This document shows, in pieces, positions 43,990-52,618 of a stretch of 64,000 nucleotides of DNA. Every line of letters begins with the position of its first letter. The first letter of the stretch is position 1. The notes under the pieces are model-generated. The model had not been told where the DNA came from, did no database searches, and saw only the letters and a list, made by a program, of their open reading frames with translations. Origin of the DNA: Actinomycetales bacterium (GTDB lineage: Bacteria; Actinomycetota; Actinomycetes; Actinomycetales; Kineosporiaceae); NCBI GenBank assembly GCA_012719445.1, contig JAAYAH010000015.1, positions 1 through 64,000 of the forward strand, given 5' to 3'. The position numbers and the translations under genes are program-made.

Positions 43990-45335
43990 TGCTCGCCCAG
44001 TTCTTCCCCCCGGACATCGGGGGCGAGGAGCGGCACGTGCTCAACCTGTCCACGACCCTGGCCCGGCGCGGGCACGACGTCTCCGTCGCCACGCAGGCCG
44101 TCCTCGGGGCGCCGTCGTACGAGGTGCTCGACTCCGGCGTCCGGGTGCACCGCTTCGCCACCGCCGCGATGCGGCTGCCGGGCCTCTACAGCGACACCGA
44201 CCGTCCGCACCACCCGCCGCTGCCCGACCCGCTCGCGGTCAGGGCGCTGGCCCACGTGGTGCGCGACGAGCAGCCGGACGTCGTGCACTCGCACAACTGG
44301 ATCGTCAACAGCGCGGTCGCCCTGCGCCGCGGCCGCGCCGGGCACCGCCGGTTCGGTCTGGTGCTGACCCTGCACGACTACAGCCACGTGTGCTCGGTGA
44401 AGCGCCTCATGCGCGACGGGGAGCCCTGCGAGCGCCCCGGTGTCACGGGCTGCCTGCGCTGCGCGGCGGCGCACTACGGGACGGCGGTCGGCACCGTCAC
44501 CACCGCGGCCACCGCCCTCATGCGGCCGGTGAAGGACCGGCGGGTCGACCACATCGTCTCGGTGAGCCGCGCCGTCGCCGCAGGGAACGGGGTCGCGGAC
44601 CGGACGACGCCGAGCAGCGTCATCCCGAACTTCATCCCCGACCACCTGATCCCCGCCGCCGACTGCCCCGCCGCCGACGGCCCGGTCGCCGACGACGCCG
44701 GGCAGCCAGGAACCGGGCCCGCGCCCGACCCGGAGCTGCCCACCCGGCCCTTCCTGCTCTTCGCCGGCGACCTCTCCGAGGAGAAGGGCGTGCTCACCCT
44801 GCTGCGCGCCTACGAGGCCCTCGGCCAGGACCGGCCACCCCTGCTGCTCGTCGGGCGGCGGCACGCCGACACCCCCCGGGTCCTCCCGGAGGGCGCGCGG
44901 CTCGGCGTCTCGTGGTCGCACGACCGGGTGCTGGAGGCGTTCCGCCGGTGCGCCGTCGCGGTCCTGCCGTCCACCTGGCCGGACCCCTGCCCGACCACGG
45001 TGCTGGAGGCCATGGCCGCGGGGCGGCCCGTCGTCACGACCCGCATCGGTGGGATGATCGACATGGTCGAGGACGGTGTGAGCGGTGTCCTGGTGCGGCC
45101 GGGCGACATCGCCGAGCTGTCCTCCGTCCTGGGCCGCCTGCTCGCCGACGACGCGGAGCGGGCACGGCTCGGGGACGGCGCCCGGCGGCGGGTCCGACTG
45201 TTCACCGCCGGCTCCGTCGCGGAACGGCTGGAACGGGTGTACGCCTCGGTCGCCCCACCTCGGGTCCGGGTGCCGCGGGCACGGGACGGCGAGGACTCGC
45301 TCGCCGCGGTCGGACGGGAGCAGCCATGTCGGTGA
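43977..45335 (+). CDS. GT4-family glycosyltransferase with cysteine motif
   Basis: The protein has 452 residues starting MRILMLAQFFPPDIGGEE. HDYSHVCSVKRL followed by CERPGVTGCLRC repeats the cysteine pattern of the protein at 15279. The donor site contains GDLSEEKGVLTLL and DPCPTTVLE (Asp336 to Glu344). A 30-residue acidic insert (about 222-252, AADCPAADGPVADD) breaks the linker. The ATG lies inside the previous gene and no strong ribosome site is visible, pointing to coupling. Confidence 0.9.
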   Translation: MRILMLAQFFPPDIGGEERHVLNLSTTLARRGHDVSVATQAVLGAPSYEVLDSGVRVHRFATAAMRLPGLYSDTDRPHHPPLPDPLAVRALAHVVRDEQPDVVHSHNWIVNSAVALRRGRAGHRRFGLVLTLHDYSHVCSVKRLMRDGEPCERPGVTGCLRCAAAHYGTAVGTVTTAATALMRPVKDRRVDHIVSVSRAVAAGNGVADRTTPSSVIPNFIPDHLIPAADCPAADGPVADDAGQPGTGPAPDPELPTRPFLLFAGDLSEEKGVLTLLRAYEALGQDRPPLLLVGRRHADTPRVLPEGARLGVSWSHDRVLEAFRRCAVAVLPSTWPDPCPTTVLEAMAAGRPVVTTRIGGMIDMVEDGVSGVLVRPGDIAELSSVLGRLLADDAERARLGDGARRRVRLFTAGSVAERLERVYASVAPPRVRVPRARDGEDSLAAVGREQPCR

Positions 45336-46558
45336 CGGACTCCCCCCGATCGTCGCGGTCCGCCCAGCCCGCGCGGTCCGCCGAGGCACAGCCGCCCACG
45401 CGTCCCGCCCGACCCGGGTACCCGTTGCGGGCGCAGCGGCCCGCGCCGTCACCCCGGCTGCGCGTCCTCCAGGTGTGCGCGCGCTACCTGCCCGACCTCG
45501 GCGGGATCGAGACCCACGTCGACGAGGTGTCCCGGCGGCTGGCCGGCCGCGACGACCTCGACGTCACGGTGCTCGCCACCGATCGCAGGCCCAGCTTCCC
45601 GCGCAGGGAGACCGCGGGCGGGATCACCGTCCTCCGGGTTCCGGCCTGGCCGAGGGGGCGCGACTACTACCTCGCTCCCGGTGTCTTTCGCGCGGTGCGG
45701 GACGGGGACTGGGACCTCGTGCACTGCCAGGGCGTGCACACCCCCGTCCCGGCGCTGGCGATGCTGGCCGCCAGGAGCGCCGGCCTGCCCTACCTGGTCA
45801 CCTTCCACACCGGCGGGCACTCGCAGGCCTACCGCAACGCGATGCGGTCCCTGCAGTGGCGGGCGATGGGTCCCCTGCTGCGCGGTGCCGCGGAGCTCGT
45901 CGCGGTGAGCCGGTTCGAGGCGCGGGTCTTCGTCGAGAAGGCGCGGGTCGCCCCCGAGCGCATCACCGTGATCCGGAACGGCGGCGGCCTGCCCGCTCCA
46001 GCCCCCGGGACGGTGCCGGTTCCGGGGCTCATCGTGTCCTGCGGCCGCCTGGAGCGCTACAAGGGGCACCACCGGGTGATCGAGGCGCTCGCGGTGGTCC
46101 GCCGTCGCATGCCCGACGCCTCGCTGGACATCCTCGGCGCCGGGCCGTGCGCCGGGGAGCTGCGGGAGCTGGCCGACTCCCTCGGCCTCGGCTCCGCGGT
46201 GCGGATCCGGCACATCCCGCCGGAGGACCGCACCGGGATGGCCACCGCGCTGGCCCGGGCGTCCGTCGTCGCGGCCTTCTCCGACTACGAGGCGCACCCG
46301 GTGGCGGTGATGGAGGCCCTGACCGCGGGGCGGCCCGTCGTCGGGTACGACAACGCCGGGATCGGTGACCTCGTCGAGGACGGGCTGGTGCGGGGCATCG
46401 CCCCGGACACCTCGGCCGAGGACGCCGCCGAGGTGCTGGTGGAGCAGATGCGGCGGGCTGGGGGAGCCGTGCCAGGGCTGCCCACCTGGGACACCTGCTC
46501 CGACGATCTCGTCCGCGTCTACCACCGGGTCGCCGCGGCGGCGGGGCGGCTCCGGTGA
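45326..46558 (+). CDS. GT4-family glycosyltransferase
   Basis: The protein has 410 residues. A 45-residue Pro/Arg/Ser-rich start precedes RVLQVCARYLPDLGGIETHV. The donor domain contains CGRLERYKGHHRVIEAL and EX7E in EAHPVAVME. HTGGHSQAYRN resembles the acceptor loop of the protein at 14038, its likely paralogue. It overlaps the previous gene by 10 bases and the next by GTGA. Confidence 0.9.
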   Translation: MSVTDSPRSSRSAQPARSAEAQPPTRPARPGYPLRAQRPAPSPRLRVLQVCARYLPDLGGIETHVDEVSRRLAGRDDLDVTVLATDRRPSFPRRETAGGITVLRVPAWPRGRDYYLAPGVFRAVRDGDWDLVHCQGVHTPVPALAMLAARSAGLPYLVTFHTGGHSQAYRNAMRSLQWRAMGPLLRGAAELVAVSRFEARVFVEKARVAPERITVIRNGGGLPAPAPGTVPVPGLIVSCGRLERYKGHHRVIEALAVVRRRMPDASLDILGAGPCAGELRELADSLGLGSAVRIRHIPPEDRTGMATALARASVVAAFSDYEAHPVAVMEALTAGRPVVGYDNAGIGDLVEDGLVRGIAPDTSAEDAAEVLVEQMRRAGGAVPGLPTWDTCSDDLVRVYHRVAAAAGRLR

Positions 46559-47358
46559 GCCTCACCGTCCCGGTGCTGCGGGTGCCGAGGACGCTGCCCG
46601 TCCTCATGTGCCACTCGGTCCCTGCGACCGGCGGACCCTCCGGTGACCTGCAGGTGCCGCTGGGCGAGCTGCGGGAGCAGCTCCGCGTGCTCCGCGACGA
46701 CGGGTACACGGTGACCGGGCTGACCGAGGCACTCGACCTCGGCCTCCGCGAACCGGGCCCCCGCGTCGTGGCGCTGACCTTCGACGACGGCTACGCCGAC
46801 TTCCTCGCCGTGGCGGAGCTGCTCGCGGACCTCGGCTGCGGCGCCACCCTGTACGTGCCGACGGCGCACGTCGGCGGGCAGGGCATGGTCCGGGACGCCG
46901 GGCGGCTGCTGACCTGGTCGGAGCTCGAGGACCTCGCGGCTGCCGGCGTCGAGCTGGGCAGCCACTCCCACCGCCACCGGCCGCTGGACGTGCTGCCGGC
47001 GGGGGAGTTCCGGGTACAGGTCGACACCAGCCGGGCCGAGCTGTACGAGCGGCTGGGGGTCGTGGCCCGGTCTTTCTGCTACCCGCACGGGTACCCGGTC
47101 CGCCGCGCCGCCGAGGTGCTGGGTGCGGCGGGCTACACCAACGCCTGCGTCATCGGGCGCAGGATCGCCGGGCCGGGCGACGACGTGTTCGCCGTCCCCC
47201 GGCTGCAGCTCCGCCCCGGCCTCGGCGCCGCGGGCCTGCGAGCACTGATCAGCCGGGGGGAGCCGGGCGTCGTCCCCCGGCTCAAGCGGGTGGCCGCCCC
47301 CGGGTGGCGGGTGGTCAGGGGACTGAGCCTTCGCGTGACGGGACACGAGCTGACATGA
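46555..47358 (+). CDS. Polysaccharide deacetylase-family protein (cytoplasmic)
   Basis: The protein has 267 residues without signal peptide. NodB motifs: TFDDGY (Asp77-Asp78), SHSHRH (His137, His139, His141) and FCYPHGYP. Unlike the secreted enzyme at 22960, it lacks export and binding domains, so it probably acts on a lipid-linked sugar inside the cell, for example removing N-acetyl from a GlcNAc-lipid before further transfer. It sits between GT4 and GT-C genes with overlaps at both ends. Confidence 0.88.
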   Translation: MSLTVPVLRVPRTLPVLMCHSVPATGGPSGDLQVPLGELREQLRVLRDDGYTVTGLTEALDLGLREPGPRVVALTFDDGYADFLAVAELLADLGCGATLYVPTAHVGGQGMVRDAGRLLTWSELEDLAAAGVELGSHSHRHRPLDVLPAGEFRVQVDTSRAELYERLGVVARSFCYPHGYPVRRAAEVLGAAGYTNACVIGRRIAGPGDDVFAVPRLQLRPGLGAAGLRALISRGEPGVVPRLKRVAAPGWRVVRGLSLRVTGHELT

Positions 47359-49790
47359 CGATCGACGCCAGGGCCTCCGCCCTCGTCACCCGGACCACCC
47401 CTGTCGTGGCCCTCGCGAGCACCCGGCGGCGTCCGGTCCGGCGCCTCGCGGGCGCGGCCGCCGCAGCCCTCGGCTGGCTGCGTCCCCCGGCCGTCGGGAT
47501 CGCGGCTCTCGCCGCGGGGGCGGGGCTGCTCCTGCAGGGGTGCGCCGTGTCCCTCGGCCACACCGCCTACGACGACGCGCTGAAGCTCTTCTGGCCGGCG
47601 CAGCTCCTCCCGTTCGCGGTGTTCGGTGCGCTGCTGCTGTTCCGGGAGCTGTCCCTGCGCGAGCGGACCGTCGTCGTCGCGCTGGTCGGCGTCGTGCCGT
47701 CGATCTCCTACCGGTTCACCGACCTGCAACAGTTCATCGGCTTCGACGAACTGCTCCACCAGCGCACCCTCAACGACCTCGTCGGCGGGTCCGGGCTCTT
47801 CGGCGAGAACCCCCTGCTCGCCGTCTCGCCCTTCTACCCGGGCATGGAGGCGCTGACCGGGATCCTGACCCGGCTGACCGGCACGCCGGGGATGGCCACC
47901 GCGATGCTGGTCGTCGTCGCCTGCCGGCTGCTGCTCGTACTCGGGATCTTCCAGCTCGCCAGGACCTGCACCAGCTCCGACGTCAGGGCGTCGCTGGTGG
48001 TGCTCGTCTACGCCTGCTGCCCGCAGTTCTTCTCGTTCAACTCGCAGTTCGCCTACCAGACCGTCGCGCTGACCTTCGGGGTCGGCGCCCTGCTCCTGCT
48101 GCGCACCGCCCAGCGGGCCGACGGCACGACCCGGACCCGGCTGGTCCTCGCCGCCGTCGTCTGCCTCGCCGCCGTGACCGTCACCCACCACGCCACGAGC
48201 TGGCTCGTGCTGGGCTTCCTCTGGCTGTACGTCCTCGTCGCGCGGGGTGGCAACCGGCGGGTCGCCCTGCACGGGGCACTCGCCGGGACGGTGCTGCTCC
48301 TCGCCTGGACGGCGCTGCTGGTCCGCCGCCTGTACGACTACTTCCTGCCCATGCTGCTGGAGGCCGTGGACGGCGTCACCTCCTCGCTCGGCGGGTCGGC
48401 GGAACGGGAGCTGTTCAACGACACCAGCGGGGTCAGGGCGCCGGTGGGGGAGCAGGCCGCGCTCGTCGTCTACGCGATCGTCGTCACCACGACGGCTCTG
48501 GTCGCCGGTGCCCTCCTGCTGCGGGACGCCGTCCGCACCCGCGACCGCGGCCTGGCCCTGCTCGGGATGCTGGCCATGGCCTACCCGGTCACCCTCGTCG
48601 GCCGGTTCGCCCACGCGGCAGCCGAGGTGGGCGACCGCGCGTCCACCTTCCTGTTCCTCCCGCTGGCCCTGGCCACGGCGCGGGTCGTCGAGACCAGGGT
48701 CCTGGACCGGTCCGGTCGGTCCGGTCGGATCCACGGTGCGCGGACGCCCCGGATCGCCGCCCTCGGCGTCCTCGGGGTGGTCGTCACGACCTACCTCGGC
48801 GGGATCATCCTGGGCTCCGGTGCGGACTGGAGCCGGCTGTCCGGGCCGTACCTGGTGGCGGCCGACCACCGCTCCGCGGATGTCGAGACCCGTGCCGCGG
48901 TGACCTGGGCGGGGAGCGCGCTGCCGGTGGGCAGCCGGATCGTCGCCGATCGGTACCCGGCGGCGATGCTCGCCGGGGAGACCCGCCTCTACCCGGTGGT
49001 GGAGCCGGAACGCGGGCTGGAACCCGCCAGCCTGTACTTCGCGGACGGCTGGGGCGAGCCGCAGACCCGGATCGTGCGCGGCCTGGGCATCCGGTACCTC
49101 TACGTCGACTCCCGGCTGTCCCAGGGGCTGCCGCGCTTCGGGCAGTACTTTCACCCCGGCGAGAGCCAGGGCCCGGAGCGGCTCACGGCGGGCGACCTCG
49201 CCAAGTTCGCCGCGGTGCCGGGGCTGAGCCCGGTGTACCGGCACGGGCCCGTCACCATCTACGACACCGCCGGGCTGCGGGTGCCCTCGCCCGCCGACGG
49301 CTGGACGGGGGAGAGCAGGCCGTCACCCGCCGTCGTGGACGTCCTCGTCGGCGTGTTGCTCGGCTGCACGGTCCTCGTGCTGCGCCGCCGGTTCACCGGG
49401 TGGCGGTCCGCTGTCGGTGCGGCCGGACCGGTCGGCGTCACGGTGACGGCGGCGGCGCTGCTGCTGTTCGCGGGGGCGGTCGCGCTCGGGCTGAGGATCC
49501 TGCCCGGGCCCCTGCTCACGGCGGGCCTCGTGGTGACCTGCCTCGTGCCGGTGGCCGGCCGGGCCGTGGCCGCGGCTCTCCGGCCTGCTCACCGGGACGA
49601 GACCCGACCGATCGCGTCGCCCCGGCCGCTGATGCTCGCGTCGTCGGCGCGGGTCGGTGTCCCGGTCGCGCTCGGTGTCCTCCTGGCCGTGCTGGGACTC
49701 GTCCTCGCCTGGCGGGCCGCGTGGCTGGTCGACAGCGTGCAGGTCGGCGAGGTGCTGGCGGCGCTGGTCCCCGGCCTGCGGGCCGCATGA
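47355..49790 (+). CDS. Large GT-C-like polytopic membrane glycosyltransferase
   Basis: The protein has 811 residues with about 12 helices, an extracytoplasmic domain (about 500-640) and three more helices at the C-terminus. FIGFDELLHQRTL places Asp131-Glu132 in the first loop, matching the DE pair of the block A homologue and of GT-C enzymes. YPGMEALTGILTRLTG parallels YPGLHVLTVAVSRMTG of that homologue. ATGA overlaps the deacetylase stop. It may be polymerase or lipid-sugar transferase of block B. Confidence 0.78.
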   Translation: MTIDARASALVTRTTPVVALASTRRRPVRRLAGAAAAALGWLRPPAVGIAALAAGAGLLLQGCAVSLGHTAYDDALKLFWPAQLLPFAVFGALLLFRELSLRERTVVVALVGVVPSISYRFTDLQQFIGFDELLHQRTLNDLVGGSGLFGENPLLAVSPFYPGMEALTGILTRLTGTPGMATAMLVVVACRLLLVLGIFQLARTCTSSDVRASLVVLVYACCPQFFSFNSQFAYQTVALTFGVGALLLLRTAQRADGTTRTRLVLAAVVCLAAVTVTHHATSWLVLGFLWLYVLVARGGNRRVALHGALAGTVLLLAWTALLVRRLYDYFLPMLLEAVDGVTSSLGGSAERELFNDTSGVRAPVGEQAALVVYAIVVTTTALVAGALLLRDAVRTRDRGLALLGMLAMAYPVTLVGRFAHAAAEVGDRASTFLFLPLALATARVVETRVLDRSGRSGRIHGARTPRIAALGVLGVVVTTYLGGIILGSGADWSRLSGPYLVAADHRSADVETRAAVTWAGSALPVGSRIVADRYPAAMLAGETRLYPVVEPERGLEPASLYFADGWGEPQTRIVRGLGIRYLYVDSRLSQGLPRFGQYFHPGESQGPERLTAGDLAKFAAVPGLSPVYRHGPVTIYDTAGLRVPSPADGWTGESRPSPAVVDVLVGVLLGCTVLVLRRRFTGWRSAVGAAGPVGVTVTAAALLLFAGAVALGLRILPGPLLTAGLVVTCLVPVAGRAVAAALRPAHRDETRPIASPRPLMLASSARVGVPVALGVLLAVLGLVLAWRAAWLVDSVQVGEVLAALVPGLRAA

Positions 49791-51319
49791 GCGGGGTGCG
49801 ACGGCTCGGGGCCGCCGCGGTCGCCCTCGCCAGGGCGGAGCGCCGCCTGGCCGGGATCGCGGGCTCCGTCGTCGGCAGCAACCTCGTGACGTCGGTGCTC
49901 GGGCTGGCGTTCTGGATGCTCGCGGCGCGGGGCCTGACGCCGGCCCCGCTGGGGACCCTCGGCGCGGCGGCCGCGGCGATGGGTCTGATCGGGCTGCTGG
50001 GCTCGATGGGCATGGGGCCGTTCCTCATCAGCGAGCTGCCGCGGATCCCCGAGCGCGAGCGCTGGGAGCTGTTCGCCGTCGGCACCGCGGTCACCCTGGT
50101 CGTCGGGGCGGGGCTCGGCGGGGTGTTCGCGGTCGTGGCCGCCGCGACCGGGGACACCTGGGCGCCGTTGCGGTTCCCGGGTGCCTCGTGGTGGTGGTTC
50201 ACCGTCGGCTGCGCGTTGACCGCGGCGTCCACGGCGCTGGACGGCGCGATGCTCGTCGTCGGCAACCCGGCGATGCAGGTGTGGCGGAACACCGTCGCGA
50301 GCACCTGGAAGGTGGCCGCGCTCGGGGTTGCGCTGCCGCTGTCCGCCGTCTCCGTCGACCTCGGTCTCGCCGCCTGGACCACCGGGATGCTGGCCGGCAC
50401 CGCACTCGCCCTCCGGGCCGCGGTCCGGCAGCTGCCGAGCGGGAAGCCGCCAGGCGGGGAGCCGGGCGGAGCGCTGCCGGTAGGGGAGCCGGGCTCCCGC
50501 TCGGGCGCGGGGTGGCGATCGCGCGCGGTGAGCCCGTCCCGGGTGGTGGTGCTGGTCCGCAGGCACGCCGCCCTGGCCATGGGGCACCACGGCGTGAACC
50601 TGGCGCTCGCCGCCAGCTCCGTCGCCATGCCTGCGCTCATCGCCTGGGTGGTCTCACCGGAGGAGAACGGCGTCTTCACCACCGTCCGGCTGGCCGCGGC
50701 CCAGGCGTGTCTGGTGCCGTACGCGCTGTCCATGGCCCTGTTCGCCGCCTCGGTGGGCGACGGCGGATACGACGCCCGCCGGTCCCGGCGGGTGCTGCTC
50801 GCGGCGCTCGGGATCAGCGCAGGGCTCTACCTCGCCGTGTTCGCCTTCGCCCGGCCGGTCCTGCTGCTCTTCGGCGCGGCCTACGCCGACCTCGGCGTCG
50901 GTTACCTGCGGGTGATGGCGCTGGCCGCGCCGTTGCTGGTGTTCAAGGACCAGTTCATCGCCGTGTCCCGGGTGCGGCGGTCGGTGGCGTCGATCGTCCC
51001 CTTCGCCGCGGTCTCCGCCGTCCTGGAGGTCTCGTTCGCGGTCGGCGGGGCGTTGCGTTGGCAGCTCATGGGGGCCATCTGCGGCTGGCTGCTGGCCCTG
51101 CTGCTGCAGGCGGGCTACGTCGCCCCCCGGCTGGCCTGGCGGTCGCCCGACCGTCGCCGGACCGGTGCGCCCGGTGTTCCCGAGGCGCCCGGTGTTCCCG
51201 AGGCGCCCGGTGCTCCCGGTGCACCCGGCGTTGCCGGTGCGCCCAGTGCTCCCGCCGCGGCCGAGGCGGCTGAGGTGTTCTCGGCCGCACCCGGCAGGGA
51301 CGTGGCCGTCGGAGGCTAG
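49787..51319 (+). CDS. Polysaccharide flippase (MOP/Wzx-like), block B
   Basis: The protein has 510 residues with about 12 membrane helices. [21 protein letters not shown] is the usual first helix and loop; it matches the block A flippase. A 30-residue Gly/Pro/Ser insert lies in the central cytoplasmic loop (about 220-250). The last 45 residues are Pro/Ala/Gly/Glu repeats from an 18-bp DNA repeat. ATGA overlaps the previous stop; it is the last gene of block B. Confidence 0.88.
   Translation: MSGVRRLGAAAVALARAERRLAGIAGSVVGSNLVTSVLGLAFWMLAARGLTPAPLGTLGAAAAAMGLIGLLGSMGMGPFLISELPRIPERERWELFAVGTAVTLVVGAGLGGVFAVVAAATGDTWAPLRFPGASWWWFTVGCALTAASTALDGAMLVVGNPAMQVWRNTVASTWKVAALGVALPLSAVSVDLGLAAWTTGMLAGTALALRAAVRQLPSGKPPGGEPGGALPVGEPGSRSGAGWRSRAVSPSRVVVLVRRHAALAMGHHGVNLALAASSVAMPALIAWVVSPEENGVFTTVRLAAAQACLVPYALSMALFAASVGDGGYDARRSRRVLLAALGISAGLYLAVFAFARPVLLLFGAAYADLGVGYLRVMALAAPLLVFKDQFIAVSRVRRSVASIVPFAAVSAVLEVSFAVGGALRWQLMGAICGWLLALLLQAGYVAPRLAWRSPDRRRTGAPGVPEAPGVPEAPGAPGAPGVAGAPSAPAAAEAAEVFSAAPGRDVAVGG
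51173..51244 (+). repeat. 18-bp tandem repeats in the flippase tail
   Basis: The units are 51173-51190, 51191-51208 (identical, ggtgttcccgaggcgccc), 51209-51226 and 51227-51244 (diverged). They add six residues per copy to a disordered C-terminus. Confidence 0.85.
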
Positions 51320-51360
51320 GCACTGCTCCGGGGTACGGAGCAGTGCCCAGCCGTTGTGGG

Positions 51361-51767
51361 TCGTGCGGTTGGTGACCCCCGCGGTGTGCGCGAGGACGAC
51401 CGCCTGCACCCGATCGCGCAGGCCGAGCGCGGTGAGCAGGTGGGTGACGTGCGTCTTGACCGTGGTCTCACTGATCCACAGCTTGTCGGCGATCTCGGCG
51501 TTCGACAGCCCGCGGCAGACCAGCCGGAGCACCTCGAGCTCGCGAGCGGTCAGGTCGTCGACCTGGGGTGGTCGGCTGCGGTGAGGTCGAACGTGGTGAG
51601 GACGAGCACGCGGGTGAGCCGCGGGTGGTCACCGGCGTTCCCGCCGAGGGATCGATCCACGAGACCAGCCCGCGGAGCGATCGCGTCCTGGTGATGGTCC
51701 CCGGATCCACCACCACGACGGGTGGAGACGGTGCCGCCCCGGGCCGGTGGAGAGGAGTGGCGGCCAC
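51361..51767 (-). pseudogene. Remnant of a NarL/LuxR-type response regulator
   Basis: Three pieces in different frames are visible on the minus strand. VVVVDPGTITRTRSLRG corresponds to a receiver phosphorylation strand, [10 protein letters not shown] to a later receiver strand, and [20 protein letters not shown] with [20 protein letters not shown] to a complete LuxR DNA-binding domain. Most of the receiver and the linker are deleted and no stop follows the HTH before it runs into the flippase gene. Upstream histidine kinase not seen. It cannot make a normal regulator. Confidence 0.7.
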
Positions 51768-51773
51768 CGGGGA

Positions 51774-51998
51774 TCAGGTGGTGAGAGGCTCGCCCTGGTA
51801 ACCCTCGGCCCACTGCACCAGACGCAGCGCCCAGTCGGACGGCGAGTTCCACAGCCAGCCGAATTCCACCCCGGCCGCCTGGTCGATGCCGAGGGCGGTG
51901 AGCCTGCCCTGCTGAGCCCACCCCAGGTCGATGGTTGTCGTCTCCTGGAGAGCCCGCTCGCCGGCCTCGCCCGGGGGGAGTTGCCAGCGCATGCCCAT
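51774..51998 (-). CDS. Small protein of unknown function next to the eCIS-core remnant
   Basis: The protein has 74 residues. Its ATG at 51998 overlaps the stop of the preceding frame (TGATG). MRWQLPPGEAGERALQETTT, LTALGIDQAAGVEFGWLWNS and WALRLVQWAEGYQ give a Trp-rich mixed sequence with no known motif. By chance or by frameshift it is in frame with the DUF4157 start at 52544, so one unbroken 256-codon frame exists. I prefer a separate gene because the middle of that long frame looks non-coding. Confidence 0.45.
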   Translation of the reverse strand: MGMRWQLPPGEAGERALQETTTIDLGWAQQGRLTALGIDQAAGVEFGWLWNSPSDWALRLVQWAEGYQGEPLTT

Positions 51999-52544
51999 CA
52001 GTACGCCACCTGCTCGTAGCCGGCGATGACCGAGCCGAACCGGCTCCGGTACTGCAGGTCCAGCGCCGTCGCGTCGTTGCGTCGCTTCTCGACCTCCAGC
52101 TTCATCTCGAGCGTGTCGACCCGCCCCTCCAGGTCCGTCGTCGCTCCGGTGGACGGCGGTCCCGTCCTCGATCCCGGCGGCGAGACCGGGGGCCAGACGT
52201 CGTGCCTCCACCTCCGCGGGGTCCGCGGGTTCGCTGACCCTGCCGCTGCGCCGGAGCCGACCGGCACCGTCCTGCGCGACGTGCACCGTCTCGTGGGCGA
52301 TCAACTCGCGTCCGTCCCGCGTCTCGGGTCGGTACTGACCGGCGCCGAAGAAGACGTCCCTCCCGGTGGTGAACGCCCCGGCCTCGACCGACTCCGCCAG
52401 TGCCGCGGCCTCGGCGTCGGCGTGTACGTGGACCCCGCCCAACTCCGTGCCGAGCTGTCGTTCCAACGGGGAGCGGACCCCGTCGGGAAGAGGTTCCCCA
52501 CCGCCCCGGCTGCCGGTGATCCGGCTGGCCGTCTCCGAGCTCAC
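51998..52544 (-). pseudogene. eCIS-core (DUF4157) protein, truncated and frameshifted
   Basis: From GTG 52544 the sequence PLPDGVRSPLERQLGTELGG, HVHADAEAAALAESV, FTTGRDVFFGAGQYRP and ELIAHETVHVAQ is a clear DUF4157 domain with its HExxH-like HETVH. About 40 codons later the frame becomes Gly/Arg-rich, while another frame continues with DLEGRVDTLEMKLEVEKRRN, a coiled coil, to a stop at 51998; a frameshift near 52130-52145 explains this. The usual N-terminal region is missing: the frame is closed by the stop of the neighbouring gene. DUF4157 proteins occur in extracellular contractile injection loci; no other such gene is present. Confidence 0.6.
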
Positions 52545-52618
52545 GGTCTGACCCGCGACGGGGGCGCCGTCGTCGGAGCGGCTCTCCGCAAGGCTGCCCC
52601 GACGGCAGGGAGTTCAGT

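Noticed and set aside
47540-51319. 1259-codon plus-strand frame
   Set aside because: Only the last 510 codons (from 49787) are the flippase; the rest is a shadow of the GT-C gene.
51774-52544. Single intact 256-residue DUF4157 protein
   Set aside because: The middle third in this frame is Gly/Arg-rich noise while another frame gives a good coiled coil with its own stop; I therefore call a frameshift, but the unbroken frame is recorded as the alternative.
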